A stretch of DNA of 64,000 nt, taken from positions 53,692,001 to 53,756,000 of the forward strand of contig OZ231126.1 in the NCBI GenBank assembly GCA_965153355.1. Direction: 5' to 3'. The notes beneath the pieces are model-generated. The model made no database searches, was not told the origin of the DNA, and saw only the letters and a program-made list of their open reading frames with translations. The number at the start of each line of letters is the position of its first letter. Positions within the stretch are counted from its first letter, which is position 1. Source of the DNA: Flaccisagitta enflata (taxonomy: Eukaryota > Chaetognatha > Sagittoidea > Aphragmophora). The position numbers and the translations under genes were made by a program. Of the stretch, positions 25,733-38,834 are shown piece by piece.

Positions 25733-25888
25733 CTGAACTTCGGCCCCGTCGTCCCAGGGAGGGTACCGTCTCATAAAGAAAAAATCCATGCAAAGAGTAG
25801 GGAACTATTCTGTACCTATTGGATATAGGAAATGTCGTGTGCTGAAGGTAGAAATAGGTAAGTTCAACCATCGTTTCTGTCTTTTTAA

Positions 25889-25978
25889 TCGCGTGCTACG
25901 CGACTCTACACCCAGCTTTGTCGGTCCGTCCGTCGAGAAAGTGAGAGAAAGAGAAAGAGAGAGAAAGAGAGAGAGATA
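25889..25978 (+). mobile_element. Truncated family A 5' end joined to (GA)n
   Basis: GCGTGCTACGCGACTCTACA, then GTCGGTCCGTCCGTC, breaking off into GAGAAAGA repeats. Confidence 0.7.
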
Positions 25979-26194
25979 GAGACGGACACAGACATCTGCA
26001 GTCTGAGAGAAACTAGATCTTGAGAGTTGTCAGTTGAGAAGTCGAAAGGTAAAAATGGCGCTTAGGTGTAGGTGAGCGAAAAGGTATGACGTCAAGTTGA
26101 AGCAGAAAATAAATGACATAACCAACGTCACAAAGAGGAACAATAGAAATAGAGCGAAAGGAAAAAACATCAACGTAATGAAATTATCGACGAA

Positions 26195-27412
<1,218 letters not shown>

Positions 27413-27416
<4 letters not shown>

Positions 27417-27789
27417 TTACCAGATTAATAAACTAAACGCTTGGCAATCCTTTTTAATGGCGTAGATTATGATCGATCGACACCCAGATCTCAACAACTC
27501 GCTCACAGACAGCTGATGAACGACTTTTATGCACAGGACGAGTTGAGTTCTTGGGAATAACCACCTCATAGAAGAAGCAAGTAATTTCAAGCAAAACTAG
27601 GTGCATTTCTGGGTCAGGCACGAGGGGTTAAATGGTGATATTAGTGGTTGGGGTGTCAAAGGTGGGATCTGGGGTGATTGGATGATTACAGGGTGGTTGT
27701 TGCCATGCGTCTAGTATCAAAATGAACAATTGTACGGTAGGAGGCGAGATTGTATTGTATAGGAATACATTAGAGCAAGAGAGATATAA
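27413..27789. other. Unassigned
   Basis: No exon or element recognised. Confidence 0.4.
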
Positions 27790-28371
27790 TAGTCGCAAAA
27801 GCGTTAGATGGTCAGCGGTACCCGTTGCCCCTATGTGAGTTTATGTGGGTGTGAGGTGGTTAGAGGGGCAGCGGCCCCGAAGGGGCCGATGACCTATGCT
27901 GTTTTTATTTGAGCCTCAAGGCTGGAATGAGGGCCTTGAGGCTGGGATTTGAGCCTCAGGACTCGGATTTGAGCCTCAAGGCCGGGATTTGAGCCTCGAG
28001 GCTGAGATTTGAGCCTCGAGGCTGGAATTTGAGCCTCGTGGCTGGGATTTGAGCCTCGAGACTGGGATTTGAGCCTCGAAGCTGGGATTTGAGCCTTGAA
28101 GCTGGGAATTGAGGCTGGAATTTGAGCCTCGAGGTTGGAATTTGAGCCTCGAGGTTGGAATTTGAGCCTCGCGGCTGGAATTTTAACCTCCAGGCTGGAA
28201 TTTGAGCCTCCAGGCTGGGATTTGAGCCTCCAGGCTGGAATTTGGGTCTTGAGGCTGAGATATGGGCCTGGAATTTGAGGGGGGGGTACGAAGAAGGAGA
28301 AGGAGAAGGAGAAGGAGAAATTTCTGCATATGTGAAAGCATAGGTCATCGGCCCCTTCGGGGCCGCTGCCC
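27790..28371 (-). mobile_element. Family B element, copy B3
   Basis: Left TAGTCGCAAAAGCGTTAG and GGTCAGCGGTACCCG; arms with GCAGCGGCCCCGAAGGGGCC and the reverse; the core (27905-28265) is a 21-22 bp GAGCCTCGAGGCTGGGATTT minisatellite. The 5' end is GGGGCCGCTGCCC at right. Confidence 0.9.
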
Positions 28372-28882
28372 AAAAACGGGTAACGTAAGAAGAACCCCAT
28401 TTTCCATGAGAGGCTCAAGAGAATCCGTATATTTGTTTACATTAAGTACGACCTACAGAAAGTAAATTAGTCACAGGATCACGCGCAAGCTTCTCAGCTC
28501 ATAGTTTGTTCGGGTTATACCGAAACGCCCTTCATGATCTCTGCTTGTCTGAAATCCTTTTCAAACAATACATAGCGTGTAACGTTGGTAGGCTGACGCA
28601 TTCTGAAATTTGACCAATTATGACCAGTACATCGGTGAGAGGCCCTGGAAATGTCGTTGTCACCCAATATGGCATATTATGAAGTACAGTAATCTAAAAT
28701 AAGCCAAATGAGCCCATGAGCGAGTTTGAATTCAATTGGCAACCTTTTACAGGTTGCGTATGAAGGGTCAAAATGAGATTGAGACCAAGTAGAGCAAACT
28801 TTGTTGATGCATTTAGATGCAATGTTGTTTTAAAGAGAAGGACTAAAAATGGGGAGGGAAATTCATCATAATTGAGTGTTTT
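28372..28882. other. Unassigned, with dispersed repeat E
   Basis: 28632-28708 (GGTGAGAGGCCC...TCACCCAATATGG...AATAAGCCAAAT) recurs at 46986-47062. No gene seen. Confidence 0.5.
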
Positions 28883-29014
28883 TAGTTGCGGACACGCAAC
28901 TCTATAGGAGGCTTCGTCCGTCCGTCCGTCACCATCGAGTCGAAAAGTGGGAAAACGCGCATTTCCGCCCCTGCCCACCCGTCCGCAACTGATGGCCGTG
29001 TATCCGGCCTTGTT
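28883..29014 (+). mobile_element. Family A element, copy A7 (short form)
   Basis: 132 bp: TTAGTTGCGGACACGCAACT, GTCCGTCCGTCC, subterminal GTCCGCAACT, GCCGTGTATCCGGCCTTGTT. Confidence 0.9.
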
Positions 29015-30055
29015 TCTATTGGTGATATTTTTCTTCAAACCTTTGTTATTTCTAAACGAATGAAGCCACAATAACCAGCAACATCGCATTTGGAAGATTT
29101 TTTGCAGAGCTTTCAAATGGTCATGAATATTTTATGGTTTGGGCCCTTAGTTTGACCAAAACTAGAAGAACAAGTAGAGATTAACATGCAATGTCAGTGG
29201 TCTCTCTATCTAAATTACCTCATTAGCTTTGCAACCTTGATGTCGTGCAGAATTTTGATAAGAGTTGAAAATAGCGGCGAAATAACTAAATATTGATGCT
29301 AACCTGTTAAAAAATATTCAATTTATACAGTTTGACTGATAAAGTATCCCTTAATGATCCAGTTGCAATTTATTCAAGCAGGACTGTAGGGGCAGTTCGA
29401 CATGAATTTTGAGGACACTGTATCCATTTTTGTAGGAATATCATAGAAAAAAGGGCAAAGAAGGTCATTTTTACAGTAAACCGTCTTTAAATTGAATTGA
29501 GTTATGTTGAACCTTTATAAATCCTAAATTTCTTGGCAAAAAGTCTTCAAATTTTCAGAGAATGTTGGCAACATACTGCGGTTTTGTTAAACAAAACCTC
29601 AAATCAGAGTATTAGATAGTTGAGGATTGGCAAAACATCAAATCGAATTCAGTTTTGAAGCAGCGACAATTCTTCCATATTTTCTTCCGCGAAGAAGCTT
29701 TCTTTATTTGCACGCTATTTCTAAAGAAAAAAAGCTATAGCCCCGGGGAAGGTATTAAATGGCAGAAAATATATCATAGTTGTCAATTCAGTCAAAAATC
29801 TTTAGAAAATTAGGATATTTCAAGAGGTTACAATTGATTTGAAAAAAAATTCTGCTGTCATGCAGACTTCAAATTCTGGAAAATTGATCAAAATCTTCAT
29901 AAATGTAAAAAATGGTCAGAAATTTTGCCAAAACTAAAAAATATGATCTTTTTTTTTAATTGAAGACCAGTCTCAGGGTTCCAGCTCAATGTATTTTAAA
30001 ATGGTTAGTTTATGATAACAACTTCTTTCAAAAAACCCTATGACACTGTAGGAAA
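29015..30055. other. Unassigned
   Basis: AT-rich sequence without recognised features. Confidence 0.4.
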
Positions 30056-30535
30056 ACCTTCTAGCGAAAGGCATCAGAAAGGCTGCATTTTTCGTTTTTT
30101 TGCAGGCTTTGGCGAAACGTCCATTTCGCTAAAAAGGTTGGCGGCGCCCAAAAAGCGGCGTCACTCCGCCGCAGGAGATCTTTTTAGCGATATAAAGCCT
30201 TTCGCCAAAAAATAGCTGCGTGTACCGCTGCCGCGTGCACGCAGCTTTTTTTTTTTATTTTCAAGATTTAAGGGACCTTTCGCTAATAACAAGCGAATGG
30301 TTTGAATAATCCTGAGACAGAGCAGGTGGATTTTTAAATAAAAAGTTGGCGAATCGCTGCGAATATGGTTTTCTAAAAAGGGACCACTCGCTTATTCTTA
30401 GCGAATGGTAAGATTTTTTTAAGAAATATGAATATTTTTTTGGGTTAAAAATCCTAGCGAATCGGTAAGATTCAACATACATATTGCGAAATGTAACGTT
30501 TCGCTTTTCCAAAGCGACTTGAACCATTCTTAGCT
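30056..30535. repeat. Cluster of AGCGAA / TTCGCT motifs
   Basis: At least twelve AGCGAA, GGCGAA, TGCGAA or reverse-complement motifs in 480 bp, several in palindromic pairs such as TTTCGCTAATAACAAGCGAA. Unit length is irregular (about 20-60 bp). Confidence 0.6.
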
Positions 30536-30539
30536 AACC

Positions 30540-30660
30540 TAACGGGACCTGCCCAGGGCAGGGCCGGGTCCAGCTGGGCCCGGCCTAGGTGGGCTGGGTC
30601 CGGCCAGGCCAGGCCAGGCTTATAGGTTGACTATAAGCCTGAATTGGCCGTGCCAATATA
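30540..30660. other. GC-rich GGGCC/CCAGGCC block
   Basis: Short GC-rich island (GGGCAGGGCCGGGTCC, GGCCAGGCCAGGCCAGG) ending in a hairpin GGCTTATAG...CTATAAGCC. It marks the edge of the AT-rich block. Confidence 0.6.
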
Positions 30661-30789
30661 GCTAACTATAACCACCCCAAATTTTAAAAAATTTTATTTT
30701 TCTTTTTATATATTTTTTTTTTTTTTGAATATGCCTAAACTTATTTTTTAACATATCGCTCTTAAAAAATATGTATATCATATGTATTT

Positions 30790-30968
30790 TTAGTCGCGTG
30801 CTACGCGACTCTATAAGCCAGTTTTCGGTCGGTCCGTTGGTTGGTTGGTCGGTTGGTTGGTCACAAAACTGTTTCAAAGGCTTTTTAAAGCGCTTTTTTA
30901 TGTCTGAAATGTAGAAAAGAAATGTCGAGGAGTAAATAGCTTTTTTAAGTGTCTTTTTGAGAAAAAAA

Positions 30969-30999
<31 letters not shown>

Positions 31000-31050
31000 C
31001 CTGACTTTTTTGAAAGTGCCGACGCACGCGACTTAGGTCTAATGACCTTG
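30790..31050 (+). mobile_element. Family A element, A8 type (AGGTC hairpin)
   Basis: Left TAGTCGCGTGCTACGCGACT, GGTTGGTCGG run, (CTGT)n, right GCACGCGACT. The usual GCCG...CGGC hairpin is replaced by AGGTC-TAAT-GACCT, then TTGTT. A second copy with the same ends is at 48788-49490. Confidence 0.85.
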
Positions 31051-32354
31051 TTCCCTTTTTAGTATTAAATTAATCTATTTTTAAAAAGCACCTTTTTTCT
31101 TCTCTTTTTTAATTTTGAATATTTCTTTTTTTTTTTTTTAAATTTTTTGGATCTTTGACCTAATTGAGTTAACATCATATTTTTTTTATTTACTGGTTTT
31201 TTCAGTAAAAATTGTTTTTCTAATCTTGGTTCCTTAAATCTTTTTAACGTCAATGTTTTTTTTAATTTTTCACTTCACTGAAATTCCCTTTTTTTTTAAC
31301 TATATATATATATACATATATTGTTATAATTATATATCTTTAAAACAACAATATTTTTTTTTTACACAATATTTTTTTTTTTCAAGAGTGGTATAAAACA
31401 AAGAAAAGACATTTCCTATTGAATAGTCAAGAATAAAAAGAAAGCACTTGCCTTTTATTTTTGGCATAATCCAATGAGTATAAGGAGTATTAGAAACCAC
31501 AGTTATATATGTAGATCGAAACGAGAATTTAAATAATTTGACCTGGTTTACTAATAATAAAACTACAGGGTGGGGGTGGGGTGTTGGGGGTGGGGGGTTG
31601 GGGGGGGAAAGTAGGAGGAGGAGGAGGAGGATGAGCCGGAGGAATAAAAAGAAAAAAAATGTAAAATAAAAAACAGCCTTTTTCTTTTATCTCCTTTTTC
31701 TTTGGATAAAACATTTCATATTCCCCCCAAAAAAATCTTTAAAATGCTGTTTCATTATTTTTACTTTAGTTTATTAATCTTTTTATGTAATGAAAATCAA
31801 TTTTAGCTAAGGTAATTTCTTTTTTTTCTCTTTAAAGGCTATGTAGACTGTTTTTTACTTTTTATGCGTAATTTGTGAAATTCTACTTCAACATAGGTGT
31901 TAATGGGTTTACGGTTTTAATAAAAAAAAAAATCACTAGTGATATCACTTCTTGACTTTTAAACTGGCGTTGTTCAAAGGGGACAAGCCAAAATAATAAA
32001 GTGGTGTCAACGCATATAAGGAATCAAGTTTTTTGTAGGTGGCGGAATTGTGGGAAACAGTTTTAAAAAAAATACCATAAATAAAAAAATGTAGCATTCA
32101 ATAAAGCAAGCAAGGATGCTTGCAAGCAAGCAACCAAGCAAGCAAGCAAGCAAGCAACCAAGCAAGCATGCAACTAAGCAAGCAATAAATAAAGCAAGAA
32201 GCAAAGATCATAAGAAAGAAAGAAATAAAAAAAGAAAGAAAGAGAGAAAAAAAGATAATTTCCAATAAAATCATTTTAATAAAATAGAAAGATATAAAAA
32301 AGGGAAATTTTTTTTTTTTGGGAAGAAAAAATGAAAGAAAAGAAAGAGGAAGAA

Positions 32355-32402
<48 letters not shown>

Positions 32403-33006
32403 AAAATGAAAGAAAAAAGAAAGAAGATAAAGACTTTTATATTGAAAAAAAAAGATAAATAAAGAAATAATTCCCAAAAATAAAAAGAAAGATAGAGAGA
32501 GAAAAAAAAGAAAAAGATTGTTAAGTAAAAAAGAATAAGAAAGAAAGAAAGAAAGAAAGAAGGAATCAAAAGAAAGAAAAATGTTAGGAAGAAAAGAACC
32601 CAAAACAAAAGGAAAGTAATGCAGAAGAAAGAAAAAAATAAAAAGAAAAAAGAAAGAAAGAAAAGAAAGAAGAAGAAAGAAAAGAAAGTGAAAGAAACAA
32701 AGAAAGAAGGGAAGAATTAAAGAATGGAAAAAAACCAAAAAAGAAAGACTGCTAAGAAAAAAAAAAAATGAAAGTAAGTAAACACAGGGAACAATCAAAG
32801 AAAGTAAAAAAAGAAAAAAACATTTAAAAAAAAAAAAATTTAAATCTTTGAACTAAAACGATAGGGAGTCATTTCCTCCCAAAAAACTGGAAGCAATTGC
32901 TAATAACGTAAACTGTATCAATGATTTTTGCTTCGGCACGAGATTCCAAAAATAGGAAATCAAAGATAAGCCAACTATCGGTCTCTATTCTTTCAATGTA
33001 CGGAGT
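31051..33006. other. AT-rich, poly-T and GAAA-rich sequence downstream of gene Z
   Basis: Contains (AAGC)n at 32103-32180 and interrupted GAAA/GAAAA at 32210-32800. No exon found. It probably holds the 3' UTR of gene Z and flanking DNA. Confidence 0.5.
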
Positions 33007-33352
33007 TCATTCACCATCCTCTGACTCCTCTGAGTCTGAGCTCTCAGTATATATGCGTTTTGTTTTGAAGGTACTCCTCCCCTCAACGGGACTTTGGGGA
33101 CAGCTGGATCCACTCTCTCCCTCCTTGGCCACGGTCCGTGAGCCTCTCTTTTTCTCTTTATGGACAACGTCCAGGATTTTGAAGTGATTGTAAAGGGTCT
33201 TGTCGAATTTTCCTTTTCGGACATCGTTGTTCCATATCGGCTCGCCCTTGTCTTCATCCAAACTCAACTGGACCTGTCTCCATTTGGGCGAATCGTTTGC
33301 AATCCATTTGCCGGATCCATCCTTGACGTAGCATGGGCGCAGGAGGACCATT
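33007..33352 (-). CDS. Gene Z exon 15 (C-terminal exon, stop TGA)
   Basis: Acceptor ATGCACAATATTAG before 33352; enters in phase 2, joining the phase-2 donor of exon 14 (AG+A, Arg). It encodes 114 residues: MVLLRPCYVKDGSGKWIAND, a region with WRQVQLSLDEDKGEPIWNND, then Lys-rich sequence, and an acidic Ser/Glu tail (YTESSDSEESEDGE). Stop at 33007-33009. The tail looks like the acidic, casein-kinase-type Ser/Glu end of many nuclear proteins, but I recognise no domain. Codon use is ordinary and the frame has no internal stop. Confidence 0.75.
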
Positions 33353-33455
33353 CTAATATTGTGCATGTATGTTAGGTGATGGATGTGGAAGTGGTTGTTT
33401 AGAAGAAAGAACACAAATATATAAAGAAATAATCTTAAAAAATTGATTTTTCAAA

Positions 33456-33460
<5 letters not shown>

Positions 33461-33552
<92 letters not shown>

Positions 33553-33565
33553 TATAAATATATAT

Positions 33566-33598
<33 letters not shown>

Positions 33599-33605
33599 AA
33601 AATAA

Positions 33606-33643
<38 letters not shown>
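33461..33643. repeat. (AT)n microsatellite
   Basis: Long TA repeat with AAATA interruptions, in the gene Z intron 14 region. Confidence 0.95.
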
Positions 33644-33645
<2 letters not shown>

Positions 33646-34073
33646 AAAAACACTAGCACGAATGTTAACAATCTCAATGTCGTTGGATCTTGAAATGAAA
33701 CGGAGGATGCACAAATTGAAAACCTTTATATATATATATGTATACTTATTTCTTCCTATATATATATATTTCTACATATTTATGTCTAAAAAATGAACGA
33801 TTTCTTAAGTAAATAAAACAACTATGGTAATCATCCTTTAAAATGAAAAAAAAACAATTTTTTTCTTATTTCTTTGGCAATGGACTGAAAATAGGAATAT
33901 AAAAAAATAATTTTTTCCTTTTTCAATGGTAAAAATTCCAATAACTTCATATGTGAAAAAAAGGTTCTTTTAAACATATGATAAATGGTTTTGCAACATA
34001 TAAACACCCTTGTATATGCTTCATAAAAAATTCTTAACTCATAAAACCCCCCCCCAAAAAATTTTTTTCCTTT

Positions 34074-34077
<4 letters not shown>

Positions 34078-34133
<56 letters not shown>
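34078..34133. repeat. (AT)n microsatellite
   Basis: Pure TA tract; a shorter one is at 34310-34332. Confidence 0.95.
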
Positions 34134-34139
<6 letters not shown>

Positions 34140-34692
34140 TTTCTTTTTGTTGTCCTAGTGTATTGTCACTGAAGAACCTTTGTGGCGAAAATATTTTGAC
34201 ACACACAATCCATGTTTTCTTCATCAAACGAAAAAAACTAGTCAGCATCTCTTTTACAGCATCTCTTTTACAAACTAGCTTCATGTCACTGACACATCCT
34301 ATTTAGATCATATATATATATATATATATATAAATATATTTATACATGATTCTTTTTTTGGGGGGGGGGTTTATACTTTTTTTGGAAGAAATCTTTTTTC
34401 TTTTTAAAAGCATAAATGTGTTTTTATGTGTTGCAAAATAATATATATACATATATACTTATTTATGTATATAAATATTCATATATACACATATATGTAT
34501 ATGTATGTATGCATATTTCAATGTAATTCATGATCCTTTCTCATATCCACCTCTTTTTTAAAATCTTTATTCCACAGACAGATATCATATAATTCCTCAG
34601 CCCTTATGGAACCCTGTTTATCATTCTATTATGGGTTGTGCTTTGTTGCCCTTGGTTGTTTTTACTGCGGGGACTTCTCATTGGTCTCCCAC

Positions 34693-35020
34693 CTGTGGAT
34701 GTGAAGAAGTTGAGCCTTCATTGTGGCACGAGCTGCATAAGCGGGACATTTTGCCATCGGTTTATTCTTTGAGGGCTTTCGTTCGCGAACTGTGTACTGC
34801 TCCATCACCTCATCGGATGTCTTTGTGAAGTCTTGAAGGAAATTCCGGTTGGCGGCGGCAGCATACGTTACCCAGCGCAAGAGCAGGTCAGCAACGGCCC
34901 CTGGAATCTCCGTCCCGTTATCATTGTAAAGTCTCCTCTCGGTTATGATGTAGCTTCCACGAACAATATAACCGCGTACATGGTTCGGATTGGGAAGTTG
35001 TCTGGGTGTGTTGGGCCAAT
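34693..35020 (-). CDS. Gene Z exon 14
   Basis: Strong donor CACAG/GTGGGA (intron from 34692), phase 2. The likely acceptor follows a long pyrimidine tract (TACCCCCCAAAAAAG before 35020) and would enter in phase 1. The upstream exon 13 ends in phase 0, so another exon or another site is missing between them. It encodes about 109 residues: NHVRGYIVRGSYIITERRLY, then IPGAVADLLLRWVTYAAAANR, then a basic part (VRERKPSKNKPMAKC) and ATMKAQLLHIH. No known domain recognised. Confidence 0.7.
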
Positions 35021-35196
35021 CTTTTTTGGGGGGTAGGGTGAGGGTAAAAAGGAAAAATGTAATGTGGGTTAATAAATGGTAAATTTTTGTTTTCAGGGAA
35101 TCCAACTTTTTTAAAAACATTTTTTTAATGAAAAGATTCACAAAACTATCTCAGTAGCTAAAAGTAATGCCTGGCGACACTCTAAGATTTTTTTCA

Positions 35197-35505
35197 TGTT
35201 GGGAGGTCTATCATACTCTTCCTCACACAGATCTTTTTTCCTTGAATTTGAGTTTTAGTTATGTAACATCTATGAAACAATGTATATATAGAAATATTGT
35301 TTGGCCATATAAGTGACTTACATGTACTACACTATGCCAATTGGCTAAGGTTTGGTAAACAATAGTTAATAGTTAATAAATTTGCAACAGTATAATAGAT
35401 ATGTTAGACTCTTATATGTAAAAACCATATGTCCATACATCCAATTTTTCATGGATGTTACATAAAAACAATTAAAGCTGAGTATGATGGACCTCCCAAC
35501 ATTAA
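35197..35505. mobile_element. Foldback MITE in gene Z intron
   Basis: Inverted ends around GTTGGGAGGTCTATCATACTC and, reversed, GTTGGGAGGTCCATCATACTC, each bordered by a T-rich TTTTTCA. AT-rich core. Confidence 0.7.
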
Positions 35506-35547
35506 TGTGAAAAATAAGGAGGAAATGAGGTCTACGTCTGCTGGAAC

Positions 35548-35697
35548 AAGAAACAAGGCCAAGTAGGCCAATAAGGTGCGATGTGTGGATTGTTGAACAA
35601 ATGCGTTACCTGACAGACTGACAGACCGACAGACCGACAGACCAACCAACGGTCACAGCCAGTTATAGAGGTGTTTTTTTTCGCACCCATTAAGGAT
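35548..35697 (-). mobile_element. Family A element, copy A9 (GGTGCGA type)
   Basis: Minus orientation: 3' end AACAAGGCCAAGTAGGCC (hairpin GGCC-TACTT-GGCC on minus), subterminal GGTGCGA, GACAGACCGACAG run, 5' palindrome GGTG...CGCACC at right. Confidence 0.8.
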
Positions 35698-36850
35698 AAT
35701 TGGATAAGATGAACCATAAAGGGTGACCTGTTATAATGACTCTCCAGACATTTTTGCCAGGGGAAAATTGCAGTTCTTCTTCCCTTTTTTCTGCATTGCT
35801 CATGGTTTCGTAAGGAAGCTTGGTTGGGAGTTGTGAGTGGTTTATTTTAAATAGAGGACCTCACATCATGCCAATATGCTACTTCCTCACTCGCCCCCCT
35901 CCCTCCTCCAAAAAAAGGCTCTCCCAAAACTATTTTGGCAACAAGAAACAAATTATCGAAAAGAAAATTTTGGCAACATGTTATTCTCACCTCCAGGAAT
36001 ATCTGCTGCGTCTTTTGGATCTTTCCGTGGGTCAAAAACTCCTCCTTTTTGGGGTGTATGGGTTTTGGGGTATGGGGGTAAGATGTTCATGGTTAATGTT
36101 TAATACATCAATGACACAACTATGTACTGGCAAAGGTGCATATTGATAGATAGATGTATTTGTATGTATATAATTTTATATATATATTTTTATACATATA
36201 ATTTTTGGTCAAGGACCCCAAGTTGCCAGCGTTAAAACAAAAAAATTATTTTTATATCTCATGATGAAAATTACTGTTTTTTCATTTTTTTCGGAAAAAA
36301 AAAAAAATTTTTTTATAGTGTGTTGAAACTCCCCAAAAAATAGGCCCCCAAAAATCCCATGTTAATTAAGCGTCATTGCCTAGTAACAGTTAAAATTTAA
36401 ATTACAATACTGAGAATTTTTTAAAAATGGTAATTTTCTTTCTTTTCTTTTCTTCCCTTAAATAAAAAGGTGAAAATATATGGCATTTGCCAAATAATTT
36501 TTTTTTCTTTTTTACAAAACTTCTTTCATTCATTCCTAAAAAAGTTTCCATTTTTTAAAAACTTTTTTTTTGTGTATTGATGCAAAAAAATGTTATTTAA
36601 ACCATACGTTTCTTTAAAAAAAAAAAAAAAAAAAAATTTTTAAAATAAAGAAGGAAGCCACGGATATATATATATATAAGTAACAAGGTATGGTAAGGTA
36701 AGGTTGGTCCCCTTTTTTTCTTTGCCACCCGTTATATTTATATATACATATATATAGAAATAAAATAGTTTTATTTATCATATATACACATATTTTATCA
36801 CAATATATATCCTTATGTACATATGTATGTATGTAAGCATATTTATACAA
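35698..36850. other. Gene Z intron, AT-rich
   Basis: Poly-A at 36617-36636 and T-rich runs. No exon recognised. Confidence 0.4.
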
Positions 36851-36854
36851 TTAT

Positions 36855-36867
36855 ATATATATAATTC

Positions 36868-36941
<74 letters not shown>

Positions 36942-37014
36942 AATACATATATATTTATATATATATATATATATTTACATATATATATATTCATATATAT
37001 GCTATATATATATA

Positions 37015-37105
<91 letters not shown>
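36855..37105. repeat. (AT)n microsatellite
   Basis: TA repeat with CATA and TTTA interruptions. Confidence 0.95.
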
Positions 37106-37109
<4 letters not shown>

Positions 37110-37149
37110 TTTTTACAAGAAATATTTTCCTAATAACTGGGAAAAATAC

Positions 37150-37249
37150 CGCGGTCCGTTGACGAAGCCACTCGAGAAACAGCACCAGCATAGCGTTGTC
37201 CGTCATGCTTTCTTTGTAGGTGTGAGGACAAGCCAATGCTAGATAATAT
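37150..37249 (-). CDS. Gene Z exon 13
   Basis: Acceptor TTGAATTACCCCAG before 37249; donor ACCGCG/GTATTT (intron from 37149). Phase 2 in, phase 0 out; 100 nt. Peptide [20 protein letters not shown] then [13 protein letters not shown]. The phase matches exon 12 (AC+A, Thr). Confidence 0.75.
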
Positions 37250-37265
37250 CTGGGGTAATTCAACA

Positions 37266-37266
37266 G

Positions 37267-37298
<32 letters not shown>
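37266..37298. repeat. Poly-C run, over 30 C
   Basis: A homopolymer of about 32 C lies just upstream of the exon 13 acceptor. It may be mis-sized by sequencing. Confidence 0.85.
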
Positions 37299-37300
<2 letters not shown>

Positions 37301-37434
37301 AAAATATGGTTATCACCTTGTTCTTTGATGTTTTTTTTTCACCACCTTTTTCTTTTTTCCAACCAGATGACAGCATGCCCTTATCACACCTCTTTCCCTT
37401 TCACTCCCATATATGACATAGAAACATCTTATAC

Positions 37435-37586
37435 GTTAATTTGCCATACAAAATCACACGAACCTCCATAGGTACTTCCATAAGGTGAATAAATCGTTCT
37501 TTCCACAGTTCATCATTGATATCGGGAAACCTCTCAATGACATCGGTGTAATATTCTCCGTGAGTCAACGCTTCCACCATTAACAT
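37435..37586 (-). CDS. Gene Z exon 12
   Basis: Acceptor TTGCTCAATTTTCAG before 37586; donor TTAAC/GTATAAG (intron from 37434). Phase 0 in, phase 2 out; 152 nt. Peptide MLMVEALTHGEYYTDVIERF then PDINDELWKERFIHLMEVPM. It matches exon 11 (phase 0) and exon 13 (phase 2). Confidence 0.8.
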
Positions 37587-37756
37587 CTGAAAATTGAGCA
37601 AAAAAAATTGTATTTTTCTCATTCAATATTTTTCGACTCACGACGCAACAACATTGCCACACCCATTTCCCCTTTTTTTTACATGTTTTCCTTTCTCGTG
37701 TTTCTTACAGGTTGACCTTTAAAAAAAAATGATGAAAATTAAATATCTCCCAGCTA

Positions 37757-38317
37757 CAGTATGTTTCAACTCGTTTGTAACATTATACGACAACATAACT
37801 CTAGAAGTCACAGAGATATTTCAATTTTGAAAAAAAACTGTTATAGGTTATAGTTAGGCATTTTATGATGATTGATCCCCATGAATCTTTTTAAAAATCT
37901 AATCCCCTTAAAATGTCATGACATGAAAATAATGCTTTGCAAAGTAAGTTATAATATCGTTTTTTGAAAAAAATTTATAACCAATCTTGCTTTAATTTTG
38001 ATAGAATTTGTTGATTTTCATTCCAGATAGGTTTCAAATATAAGATGTTGTGAAGTAGTTTTTGAAAATACAGAGAGAAAACTGTCTATAGATACAATTC
38101 ACAAGAAAAAAGAGAGAAAAATTACCTTTTTTGCATAATTTGACCCCAACTTCCTCAGGGTGTGACAAGTATCAAATTCTAAAGAAAATCCCTGAGAATT
38201 GTCTAGTATGAAATGCCAAACAATAATCTTTCAGATACTTTTTAAAAAATTCTGATATCTCTATTATTTCTAGAGTTGTGCCGTCATATAATGTTACAAA
38301 CGAGTTGAAACATACTG
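37757..38317. mobile_element. Foldback MITE with TA TSD
   Basis: 561 bp, CAGTATGTTTCAACTCG at left, its complement ending in CATACTG at right, TA on both sides (37755-37756, 38318-38319). Arms extend over 60 bp. Tc1/mariner-type, non-autonomous; sits in a gene Z intron. Confidence 0.85.
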
Positions 38318-38413
38318 TATATACTTGCTGTTATAACTCCACCTTAAATATGTACGTCCTTATATCTTATTTTCGTCCTTCAATAGTAGAGTAAACAAGA
38401 AACCTATTCATAC

Positions 38414-38637
38414 CGCCCTCTGCTCCTCCGGAGTGTGCTTGTCATCCCCTTGGAGTTCAGCCATCCACAAAGCCTTGTACTGTTCGCGTGTGTAGTCGTC
38501 GCACAAGGAGAACTCAACGCCATTGGTTTCCTTTGATGCCTCAAACTGGTTCCGTGTTTGAAAAGCGGACTCCTGGGGAGTGAGCCTATCAACCGCATCC
38601 TTGGGATTGTAGAGGGGCCACTCTGCGGAAGGTTTGA
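38414..38637 (-). CDS. Gene Z exon 11
   Basis: Acceptor TTTCCGGTTTTGGCAG before 38637; donor AGGGCG/GTATGA (intron from 38413). Phase 1 in, phase 0 out; 224 nt. Peptide KPSAEWPLYNPKDAVDRLTP, then CDDYTREQYKALWMAELQGD and KHTPEEQRA. It matches exons 10 and 12. Confidence 0.8.
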
Positions 38638-38670
38638 CTGCCAAAACCGGAAATGATAGTTATGTTTTAT

Positions 38671-38815
38671 ACTAGGAATGGTGGCTGTCGCCAGGAGGGA
38701 AAAACTTGTAAGCATTGTTCACTTTCAACAATCTTTTTGTTTATGTCAATGCCAATCCTTTTTTTTTCATCAAGTTAGGAACAATTGTATGTATTGATGG
38801 CACCGCCAAAACACA
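38671..38815 (-). mobile_element. Family C 3'-end fragment (C5)
   Basis: The stretch from GGAATGGTGGCTGTCGCC through AACTTGTAAGCATTG and on to CAATTGTATGTATTGAT matches the 3' part of C4. It is about 35 bp upstream of the exon 11 acceptor. Confidence 0.75.
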
Positions 38816-38834
38816 GAAAAATATGCCTACCCAC

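Noticed and set aside
33443-33714. Ile-Tyr repeat ORFs
   Set aside because: Frames of the (AT)n tract.
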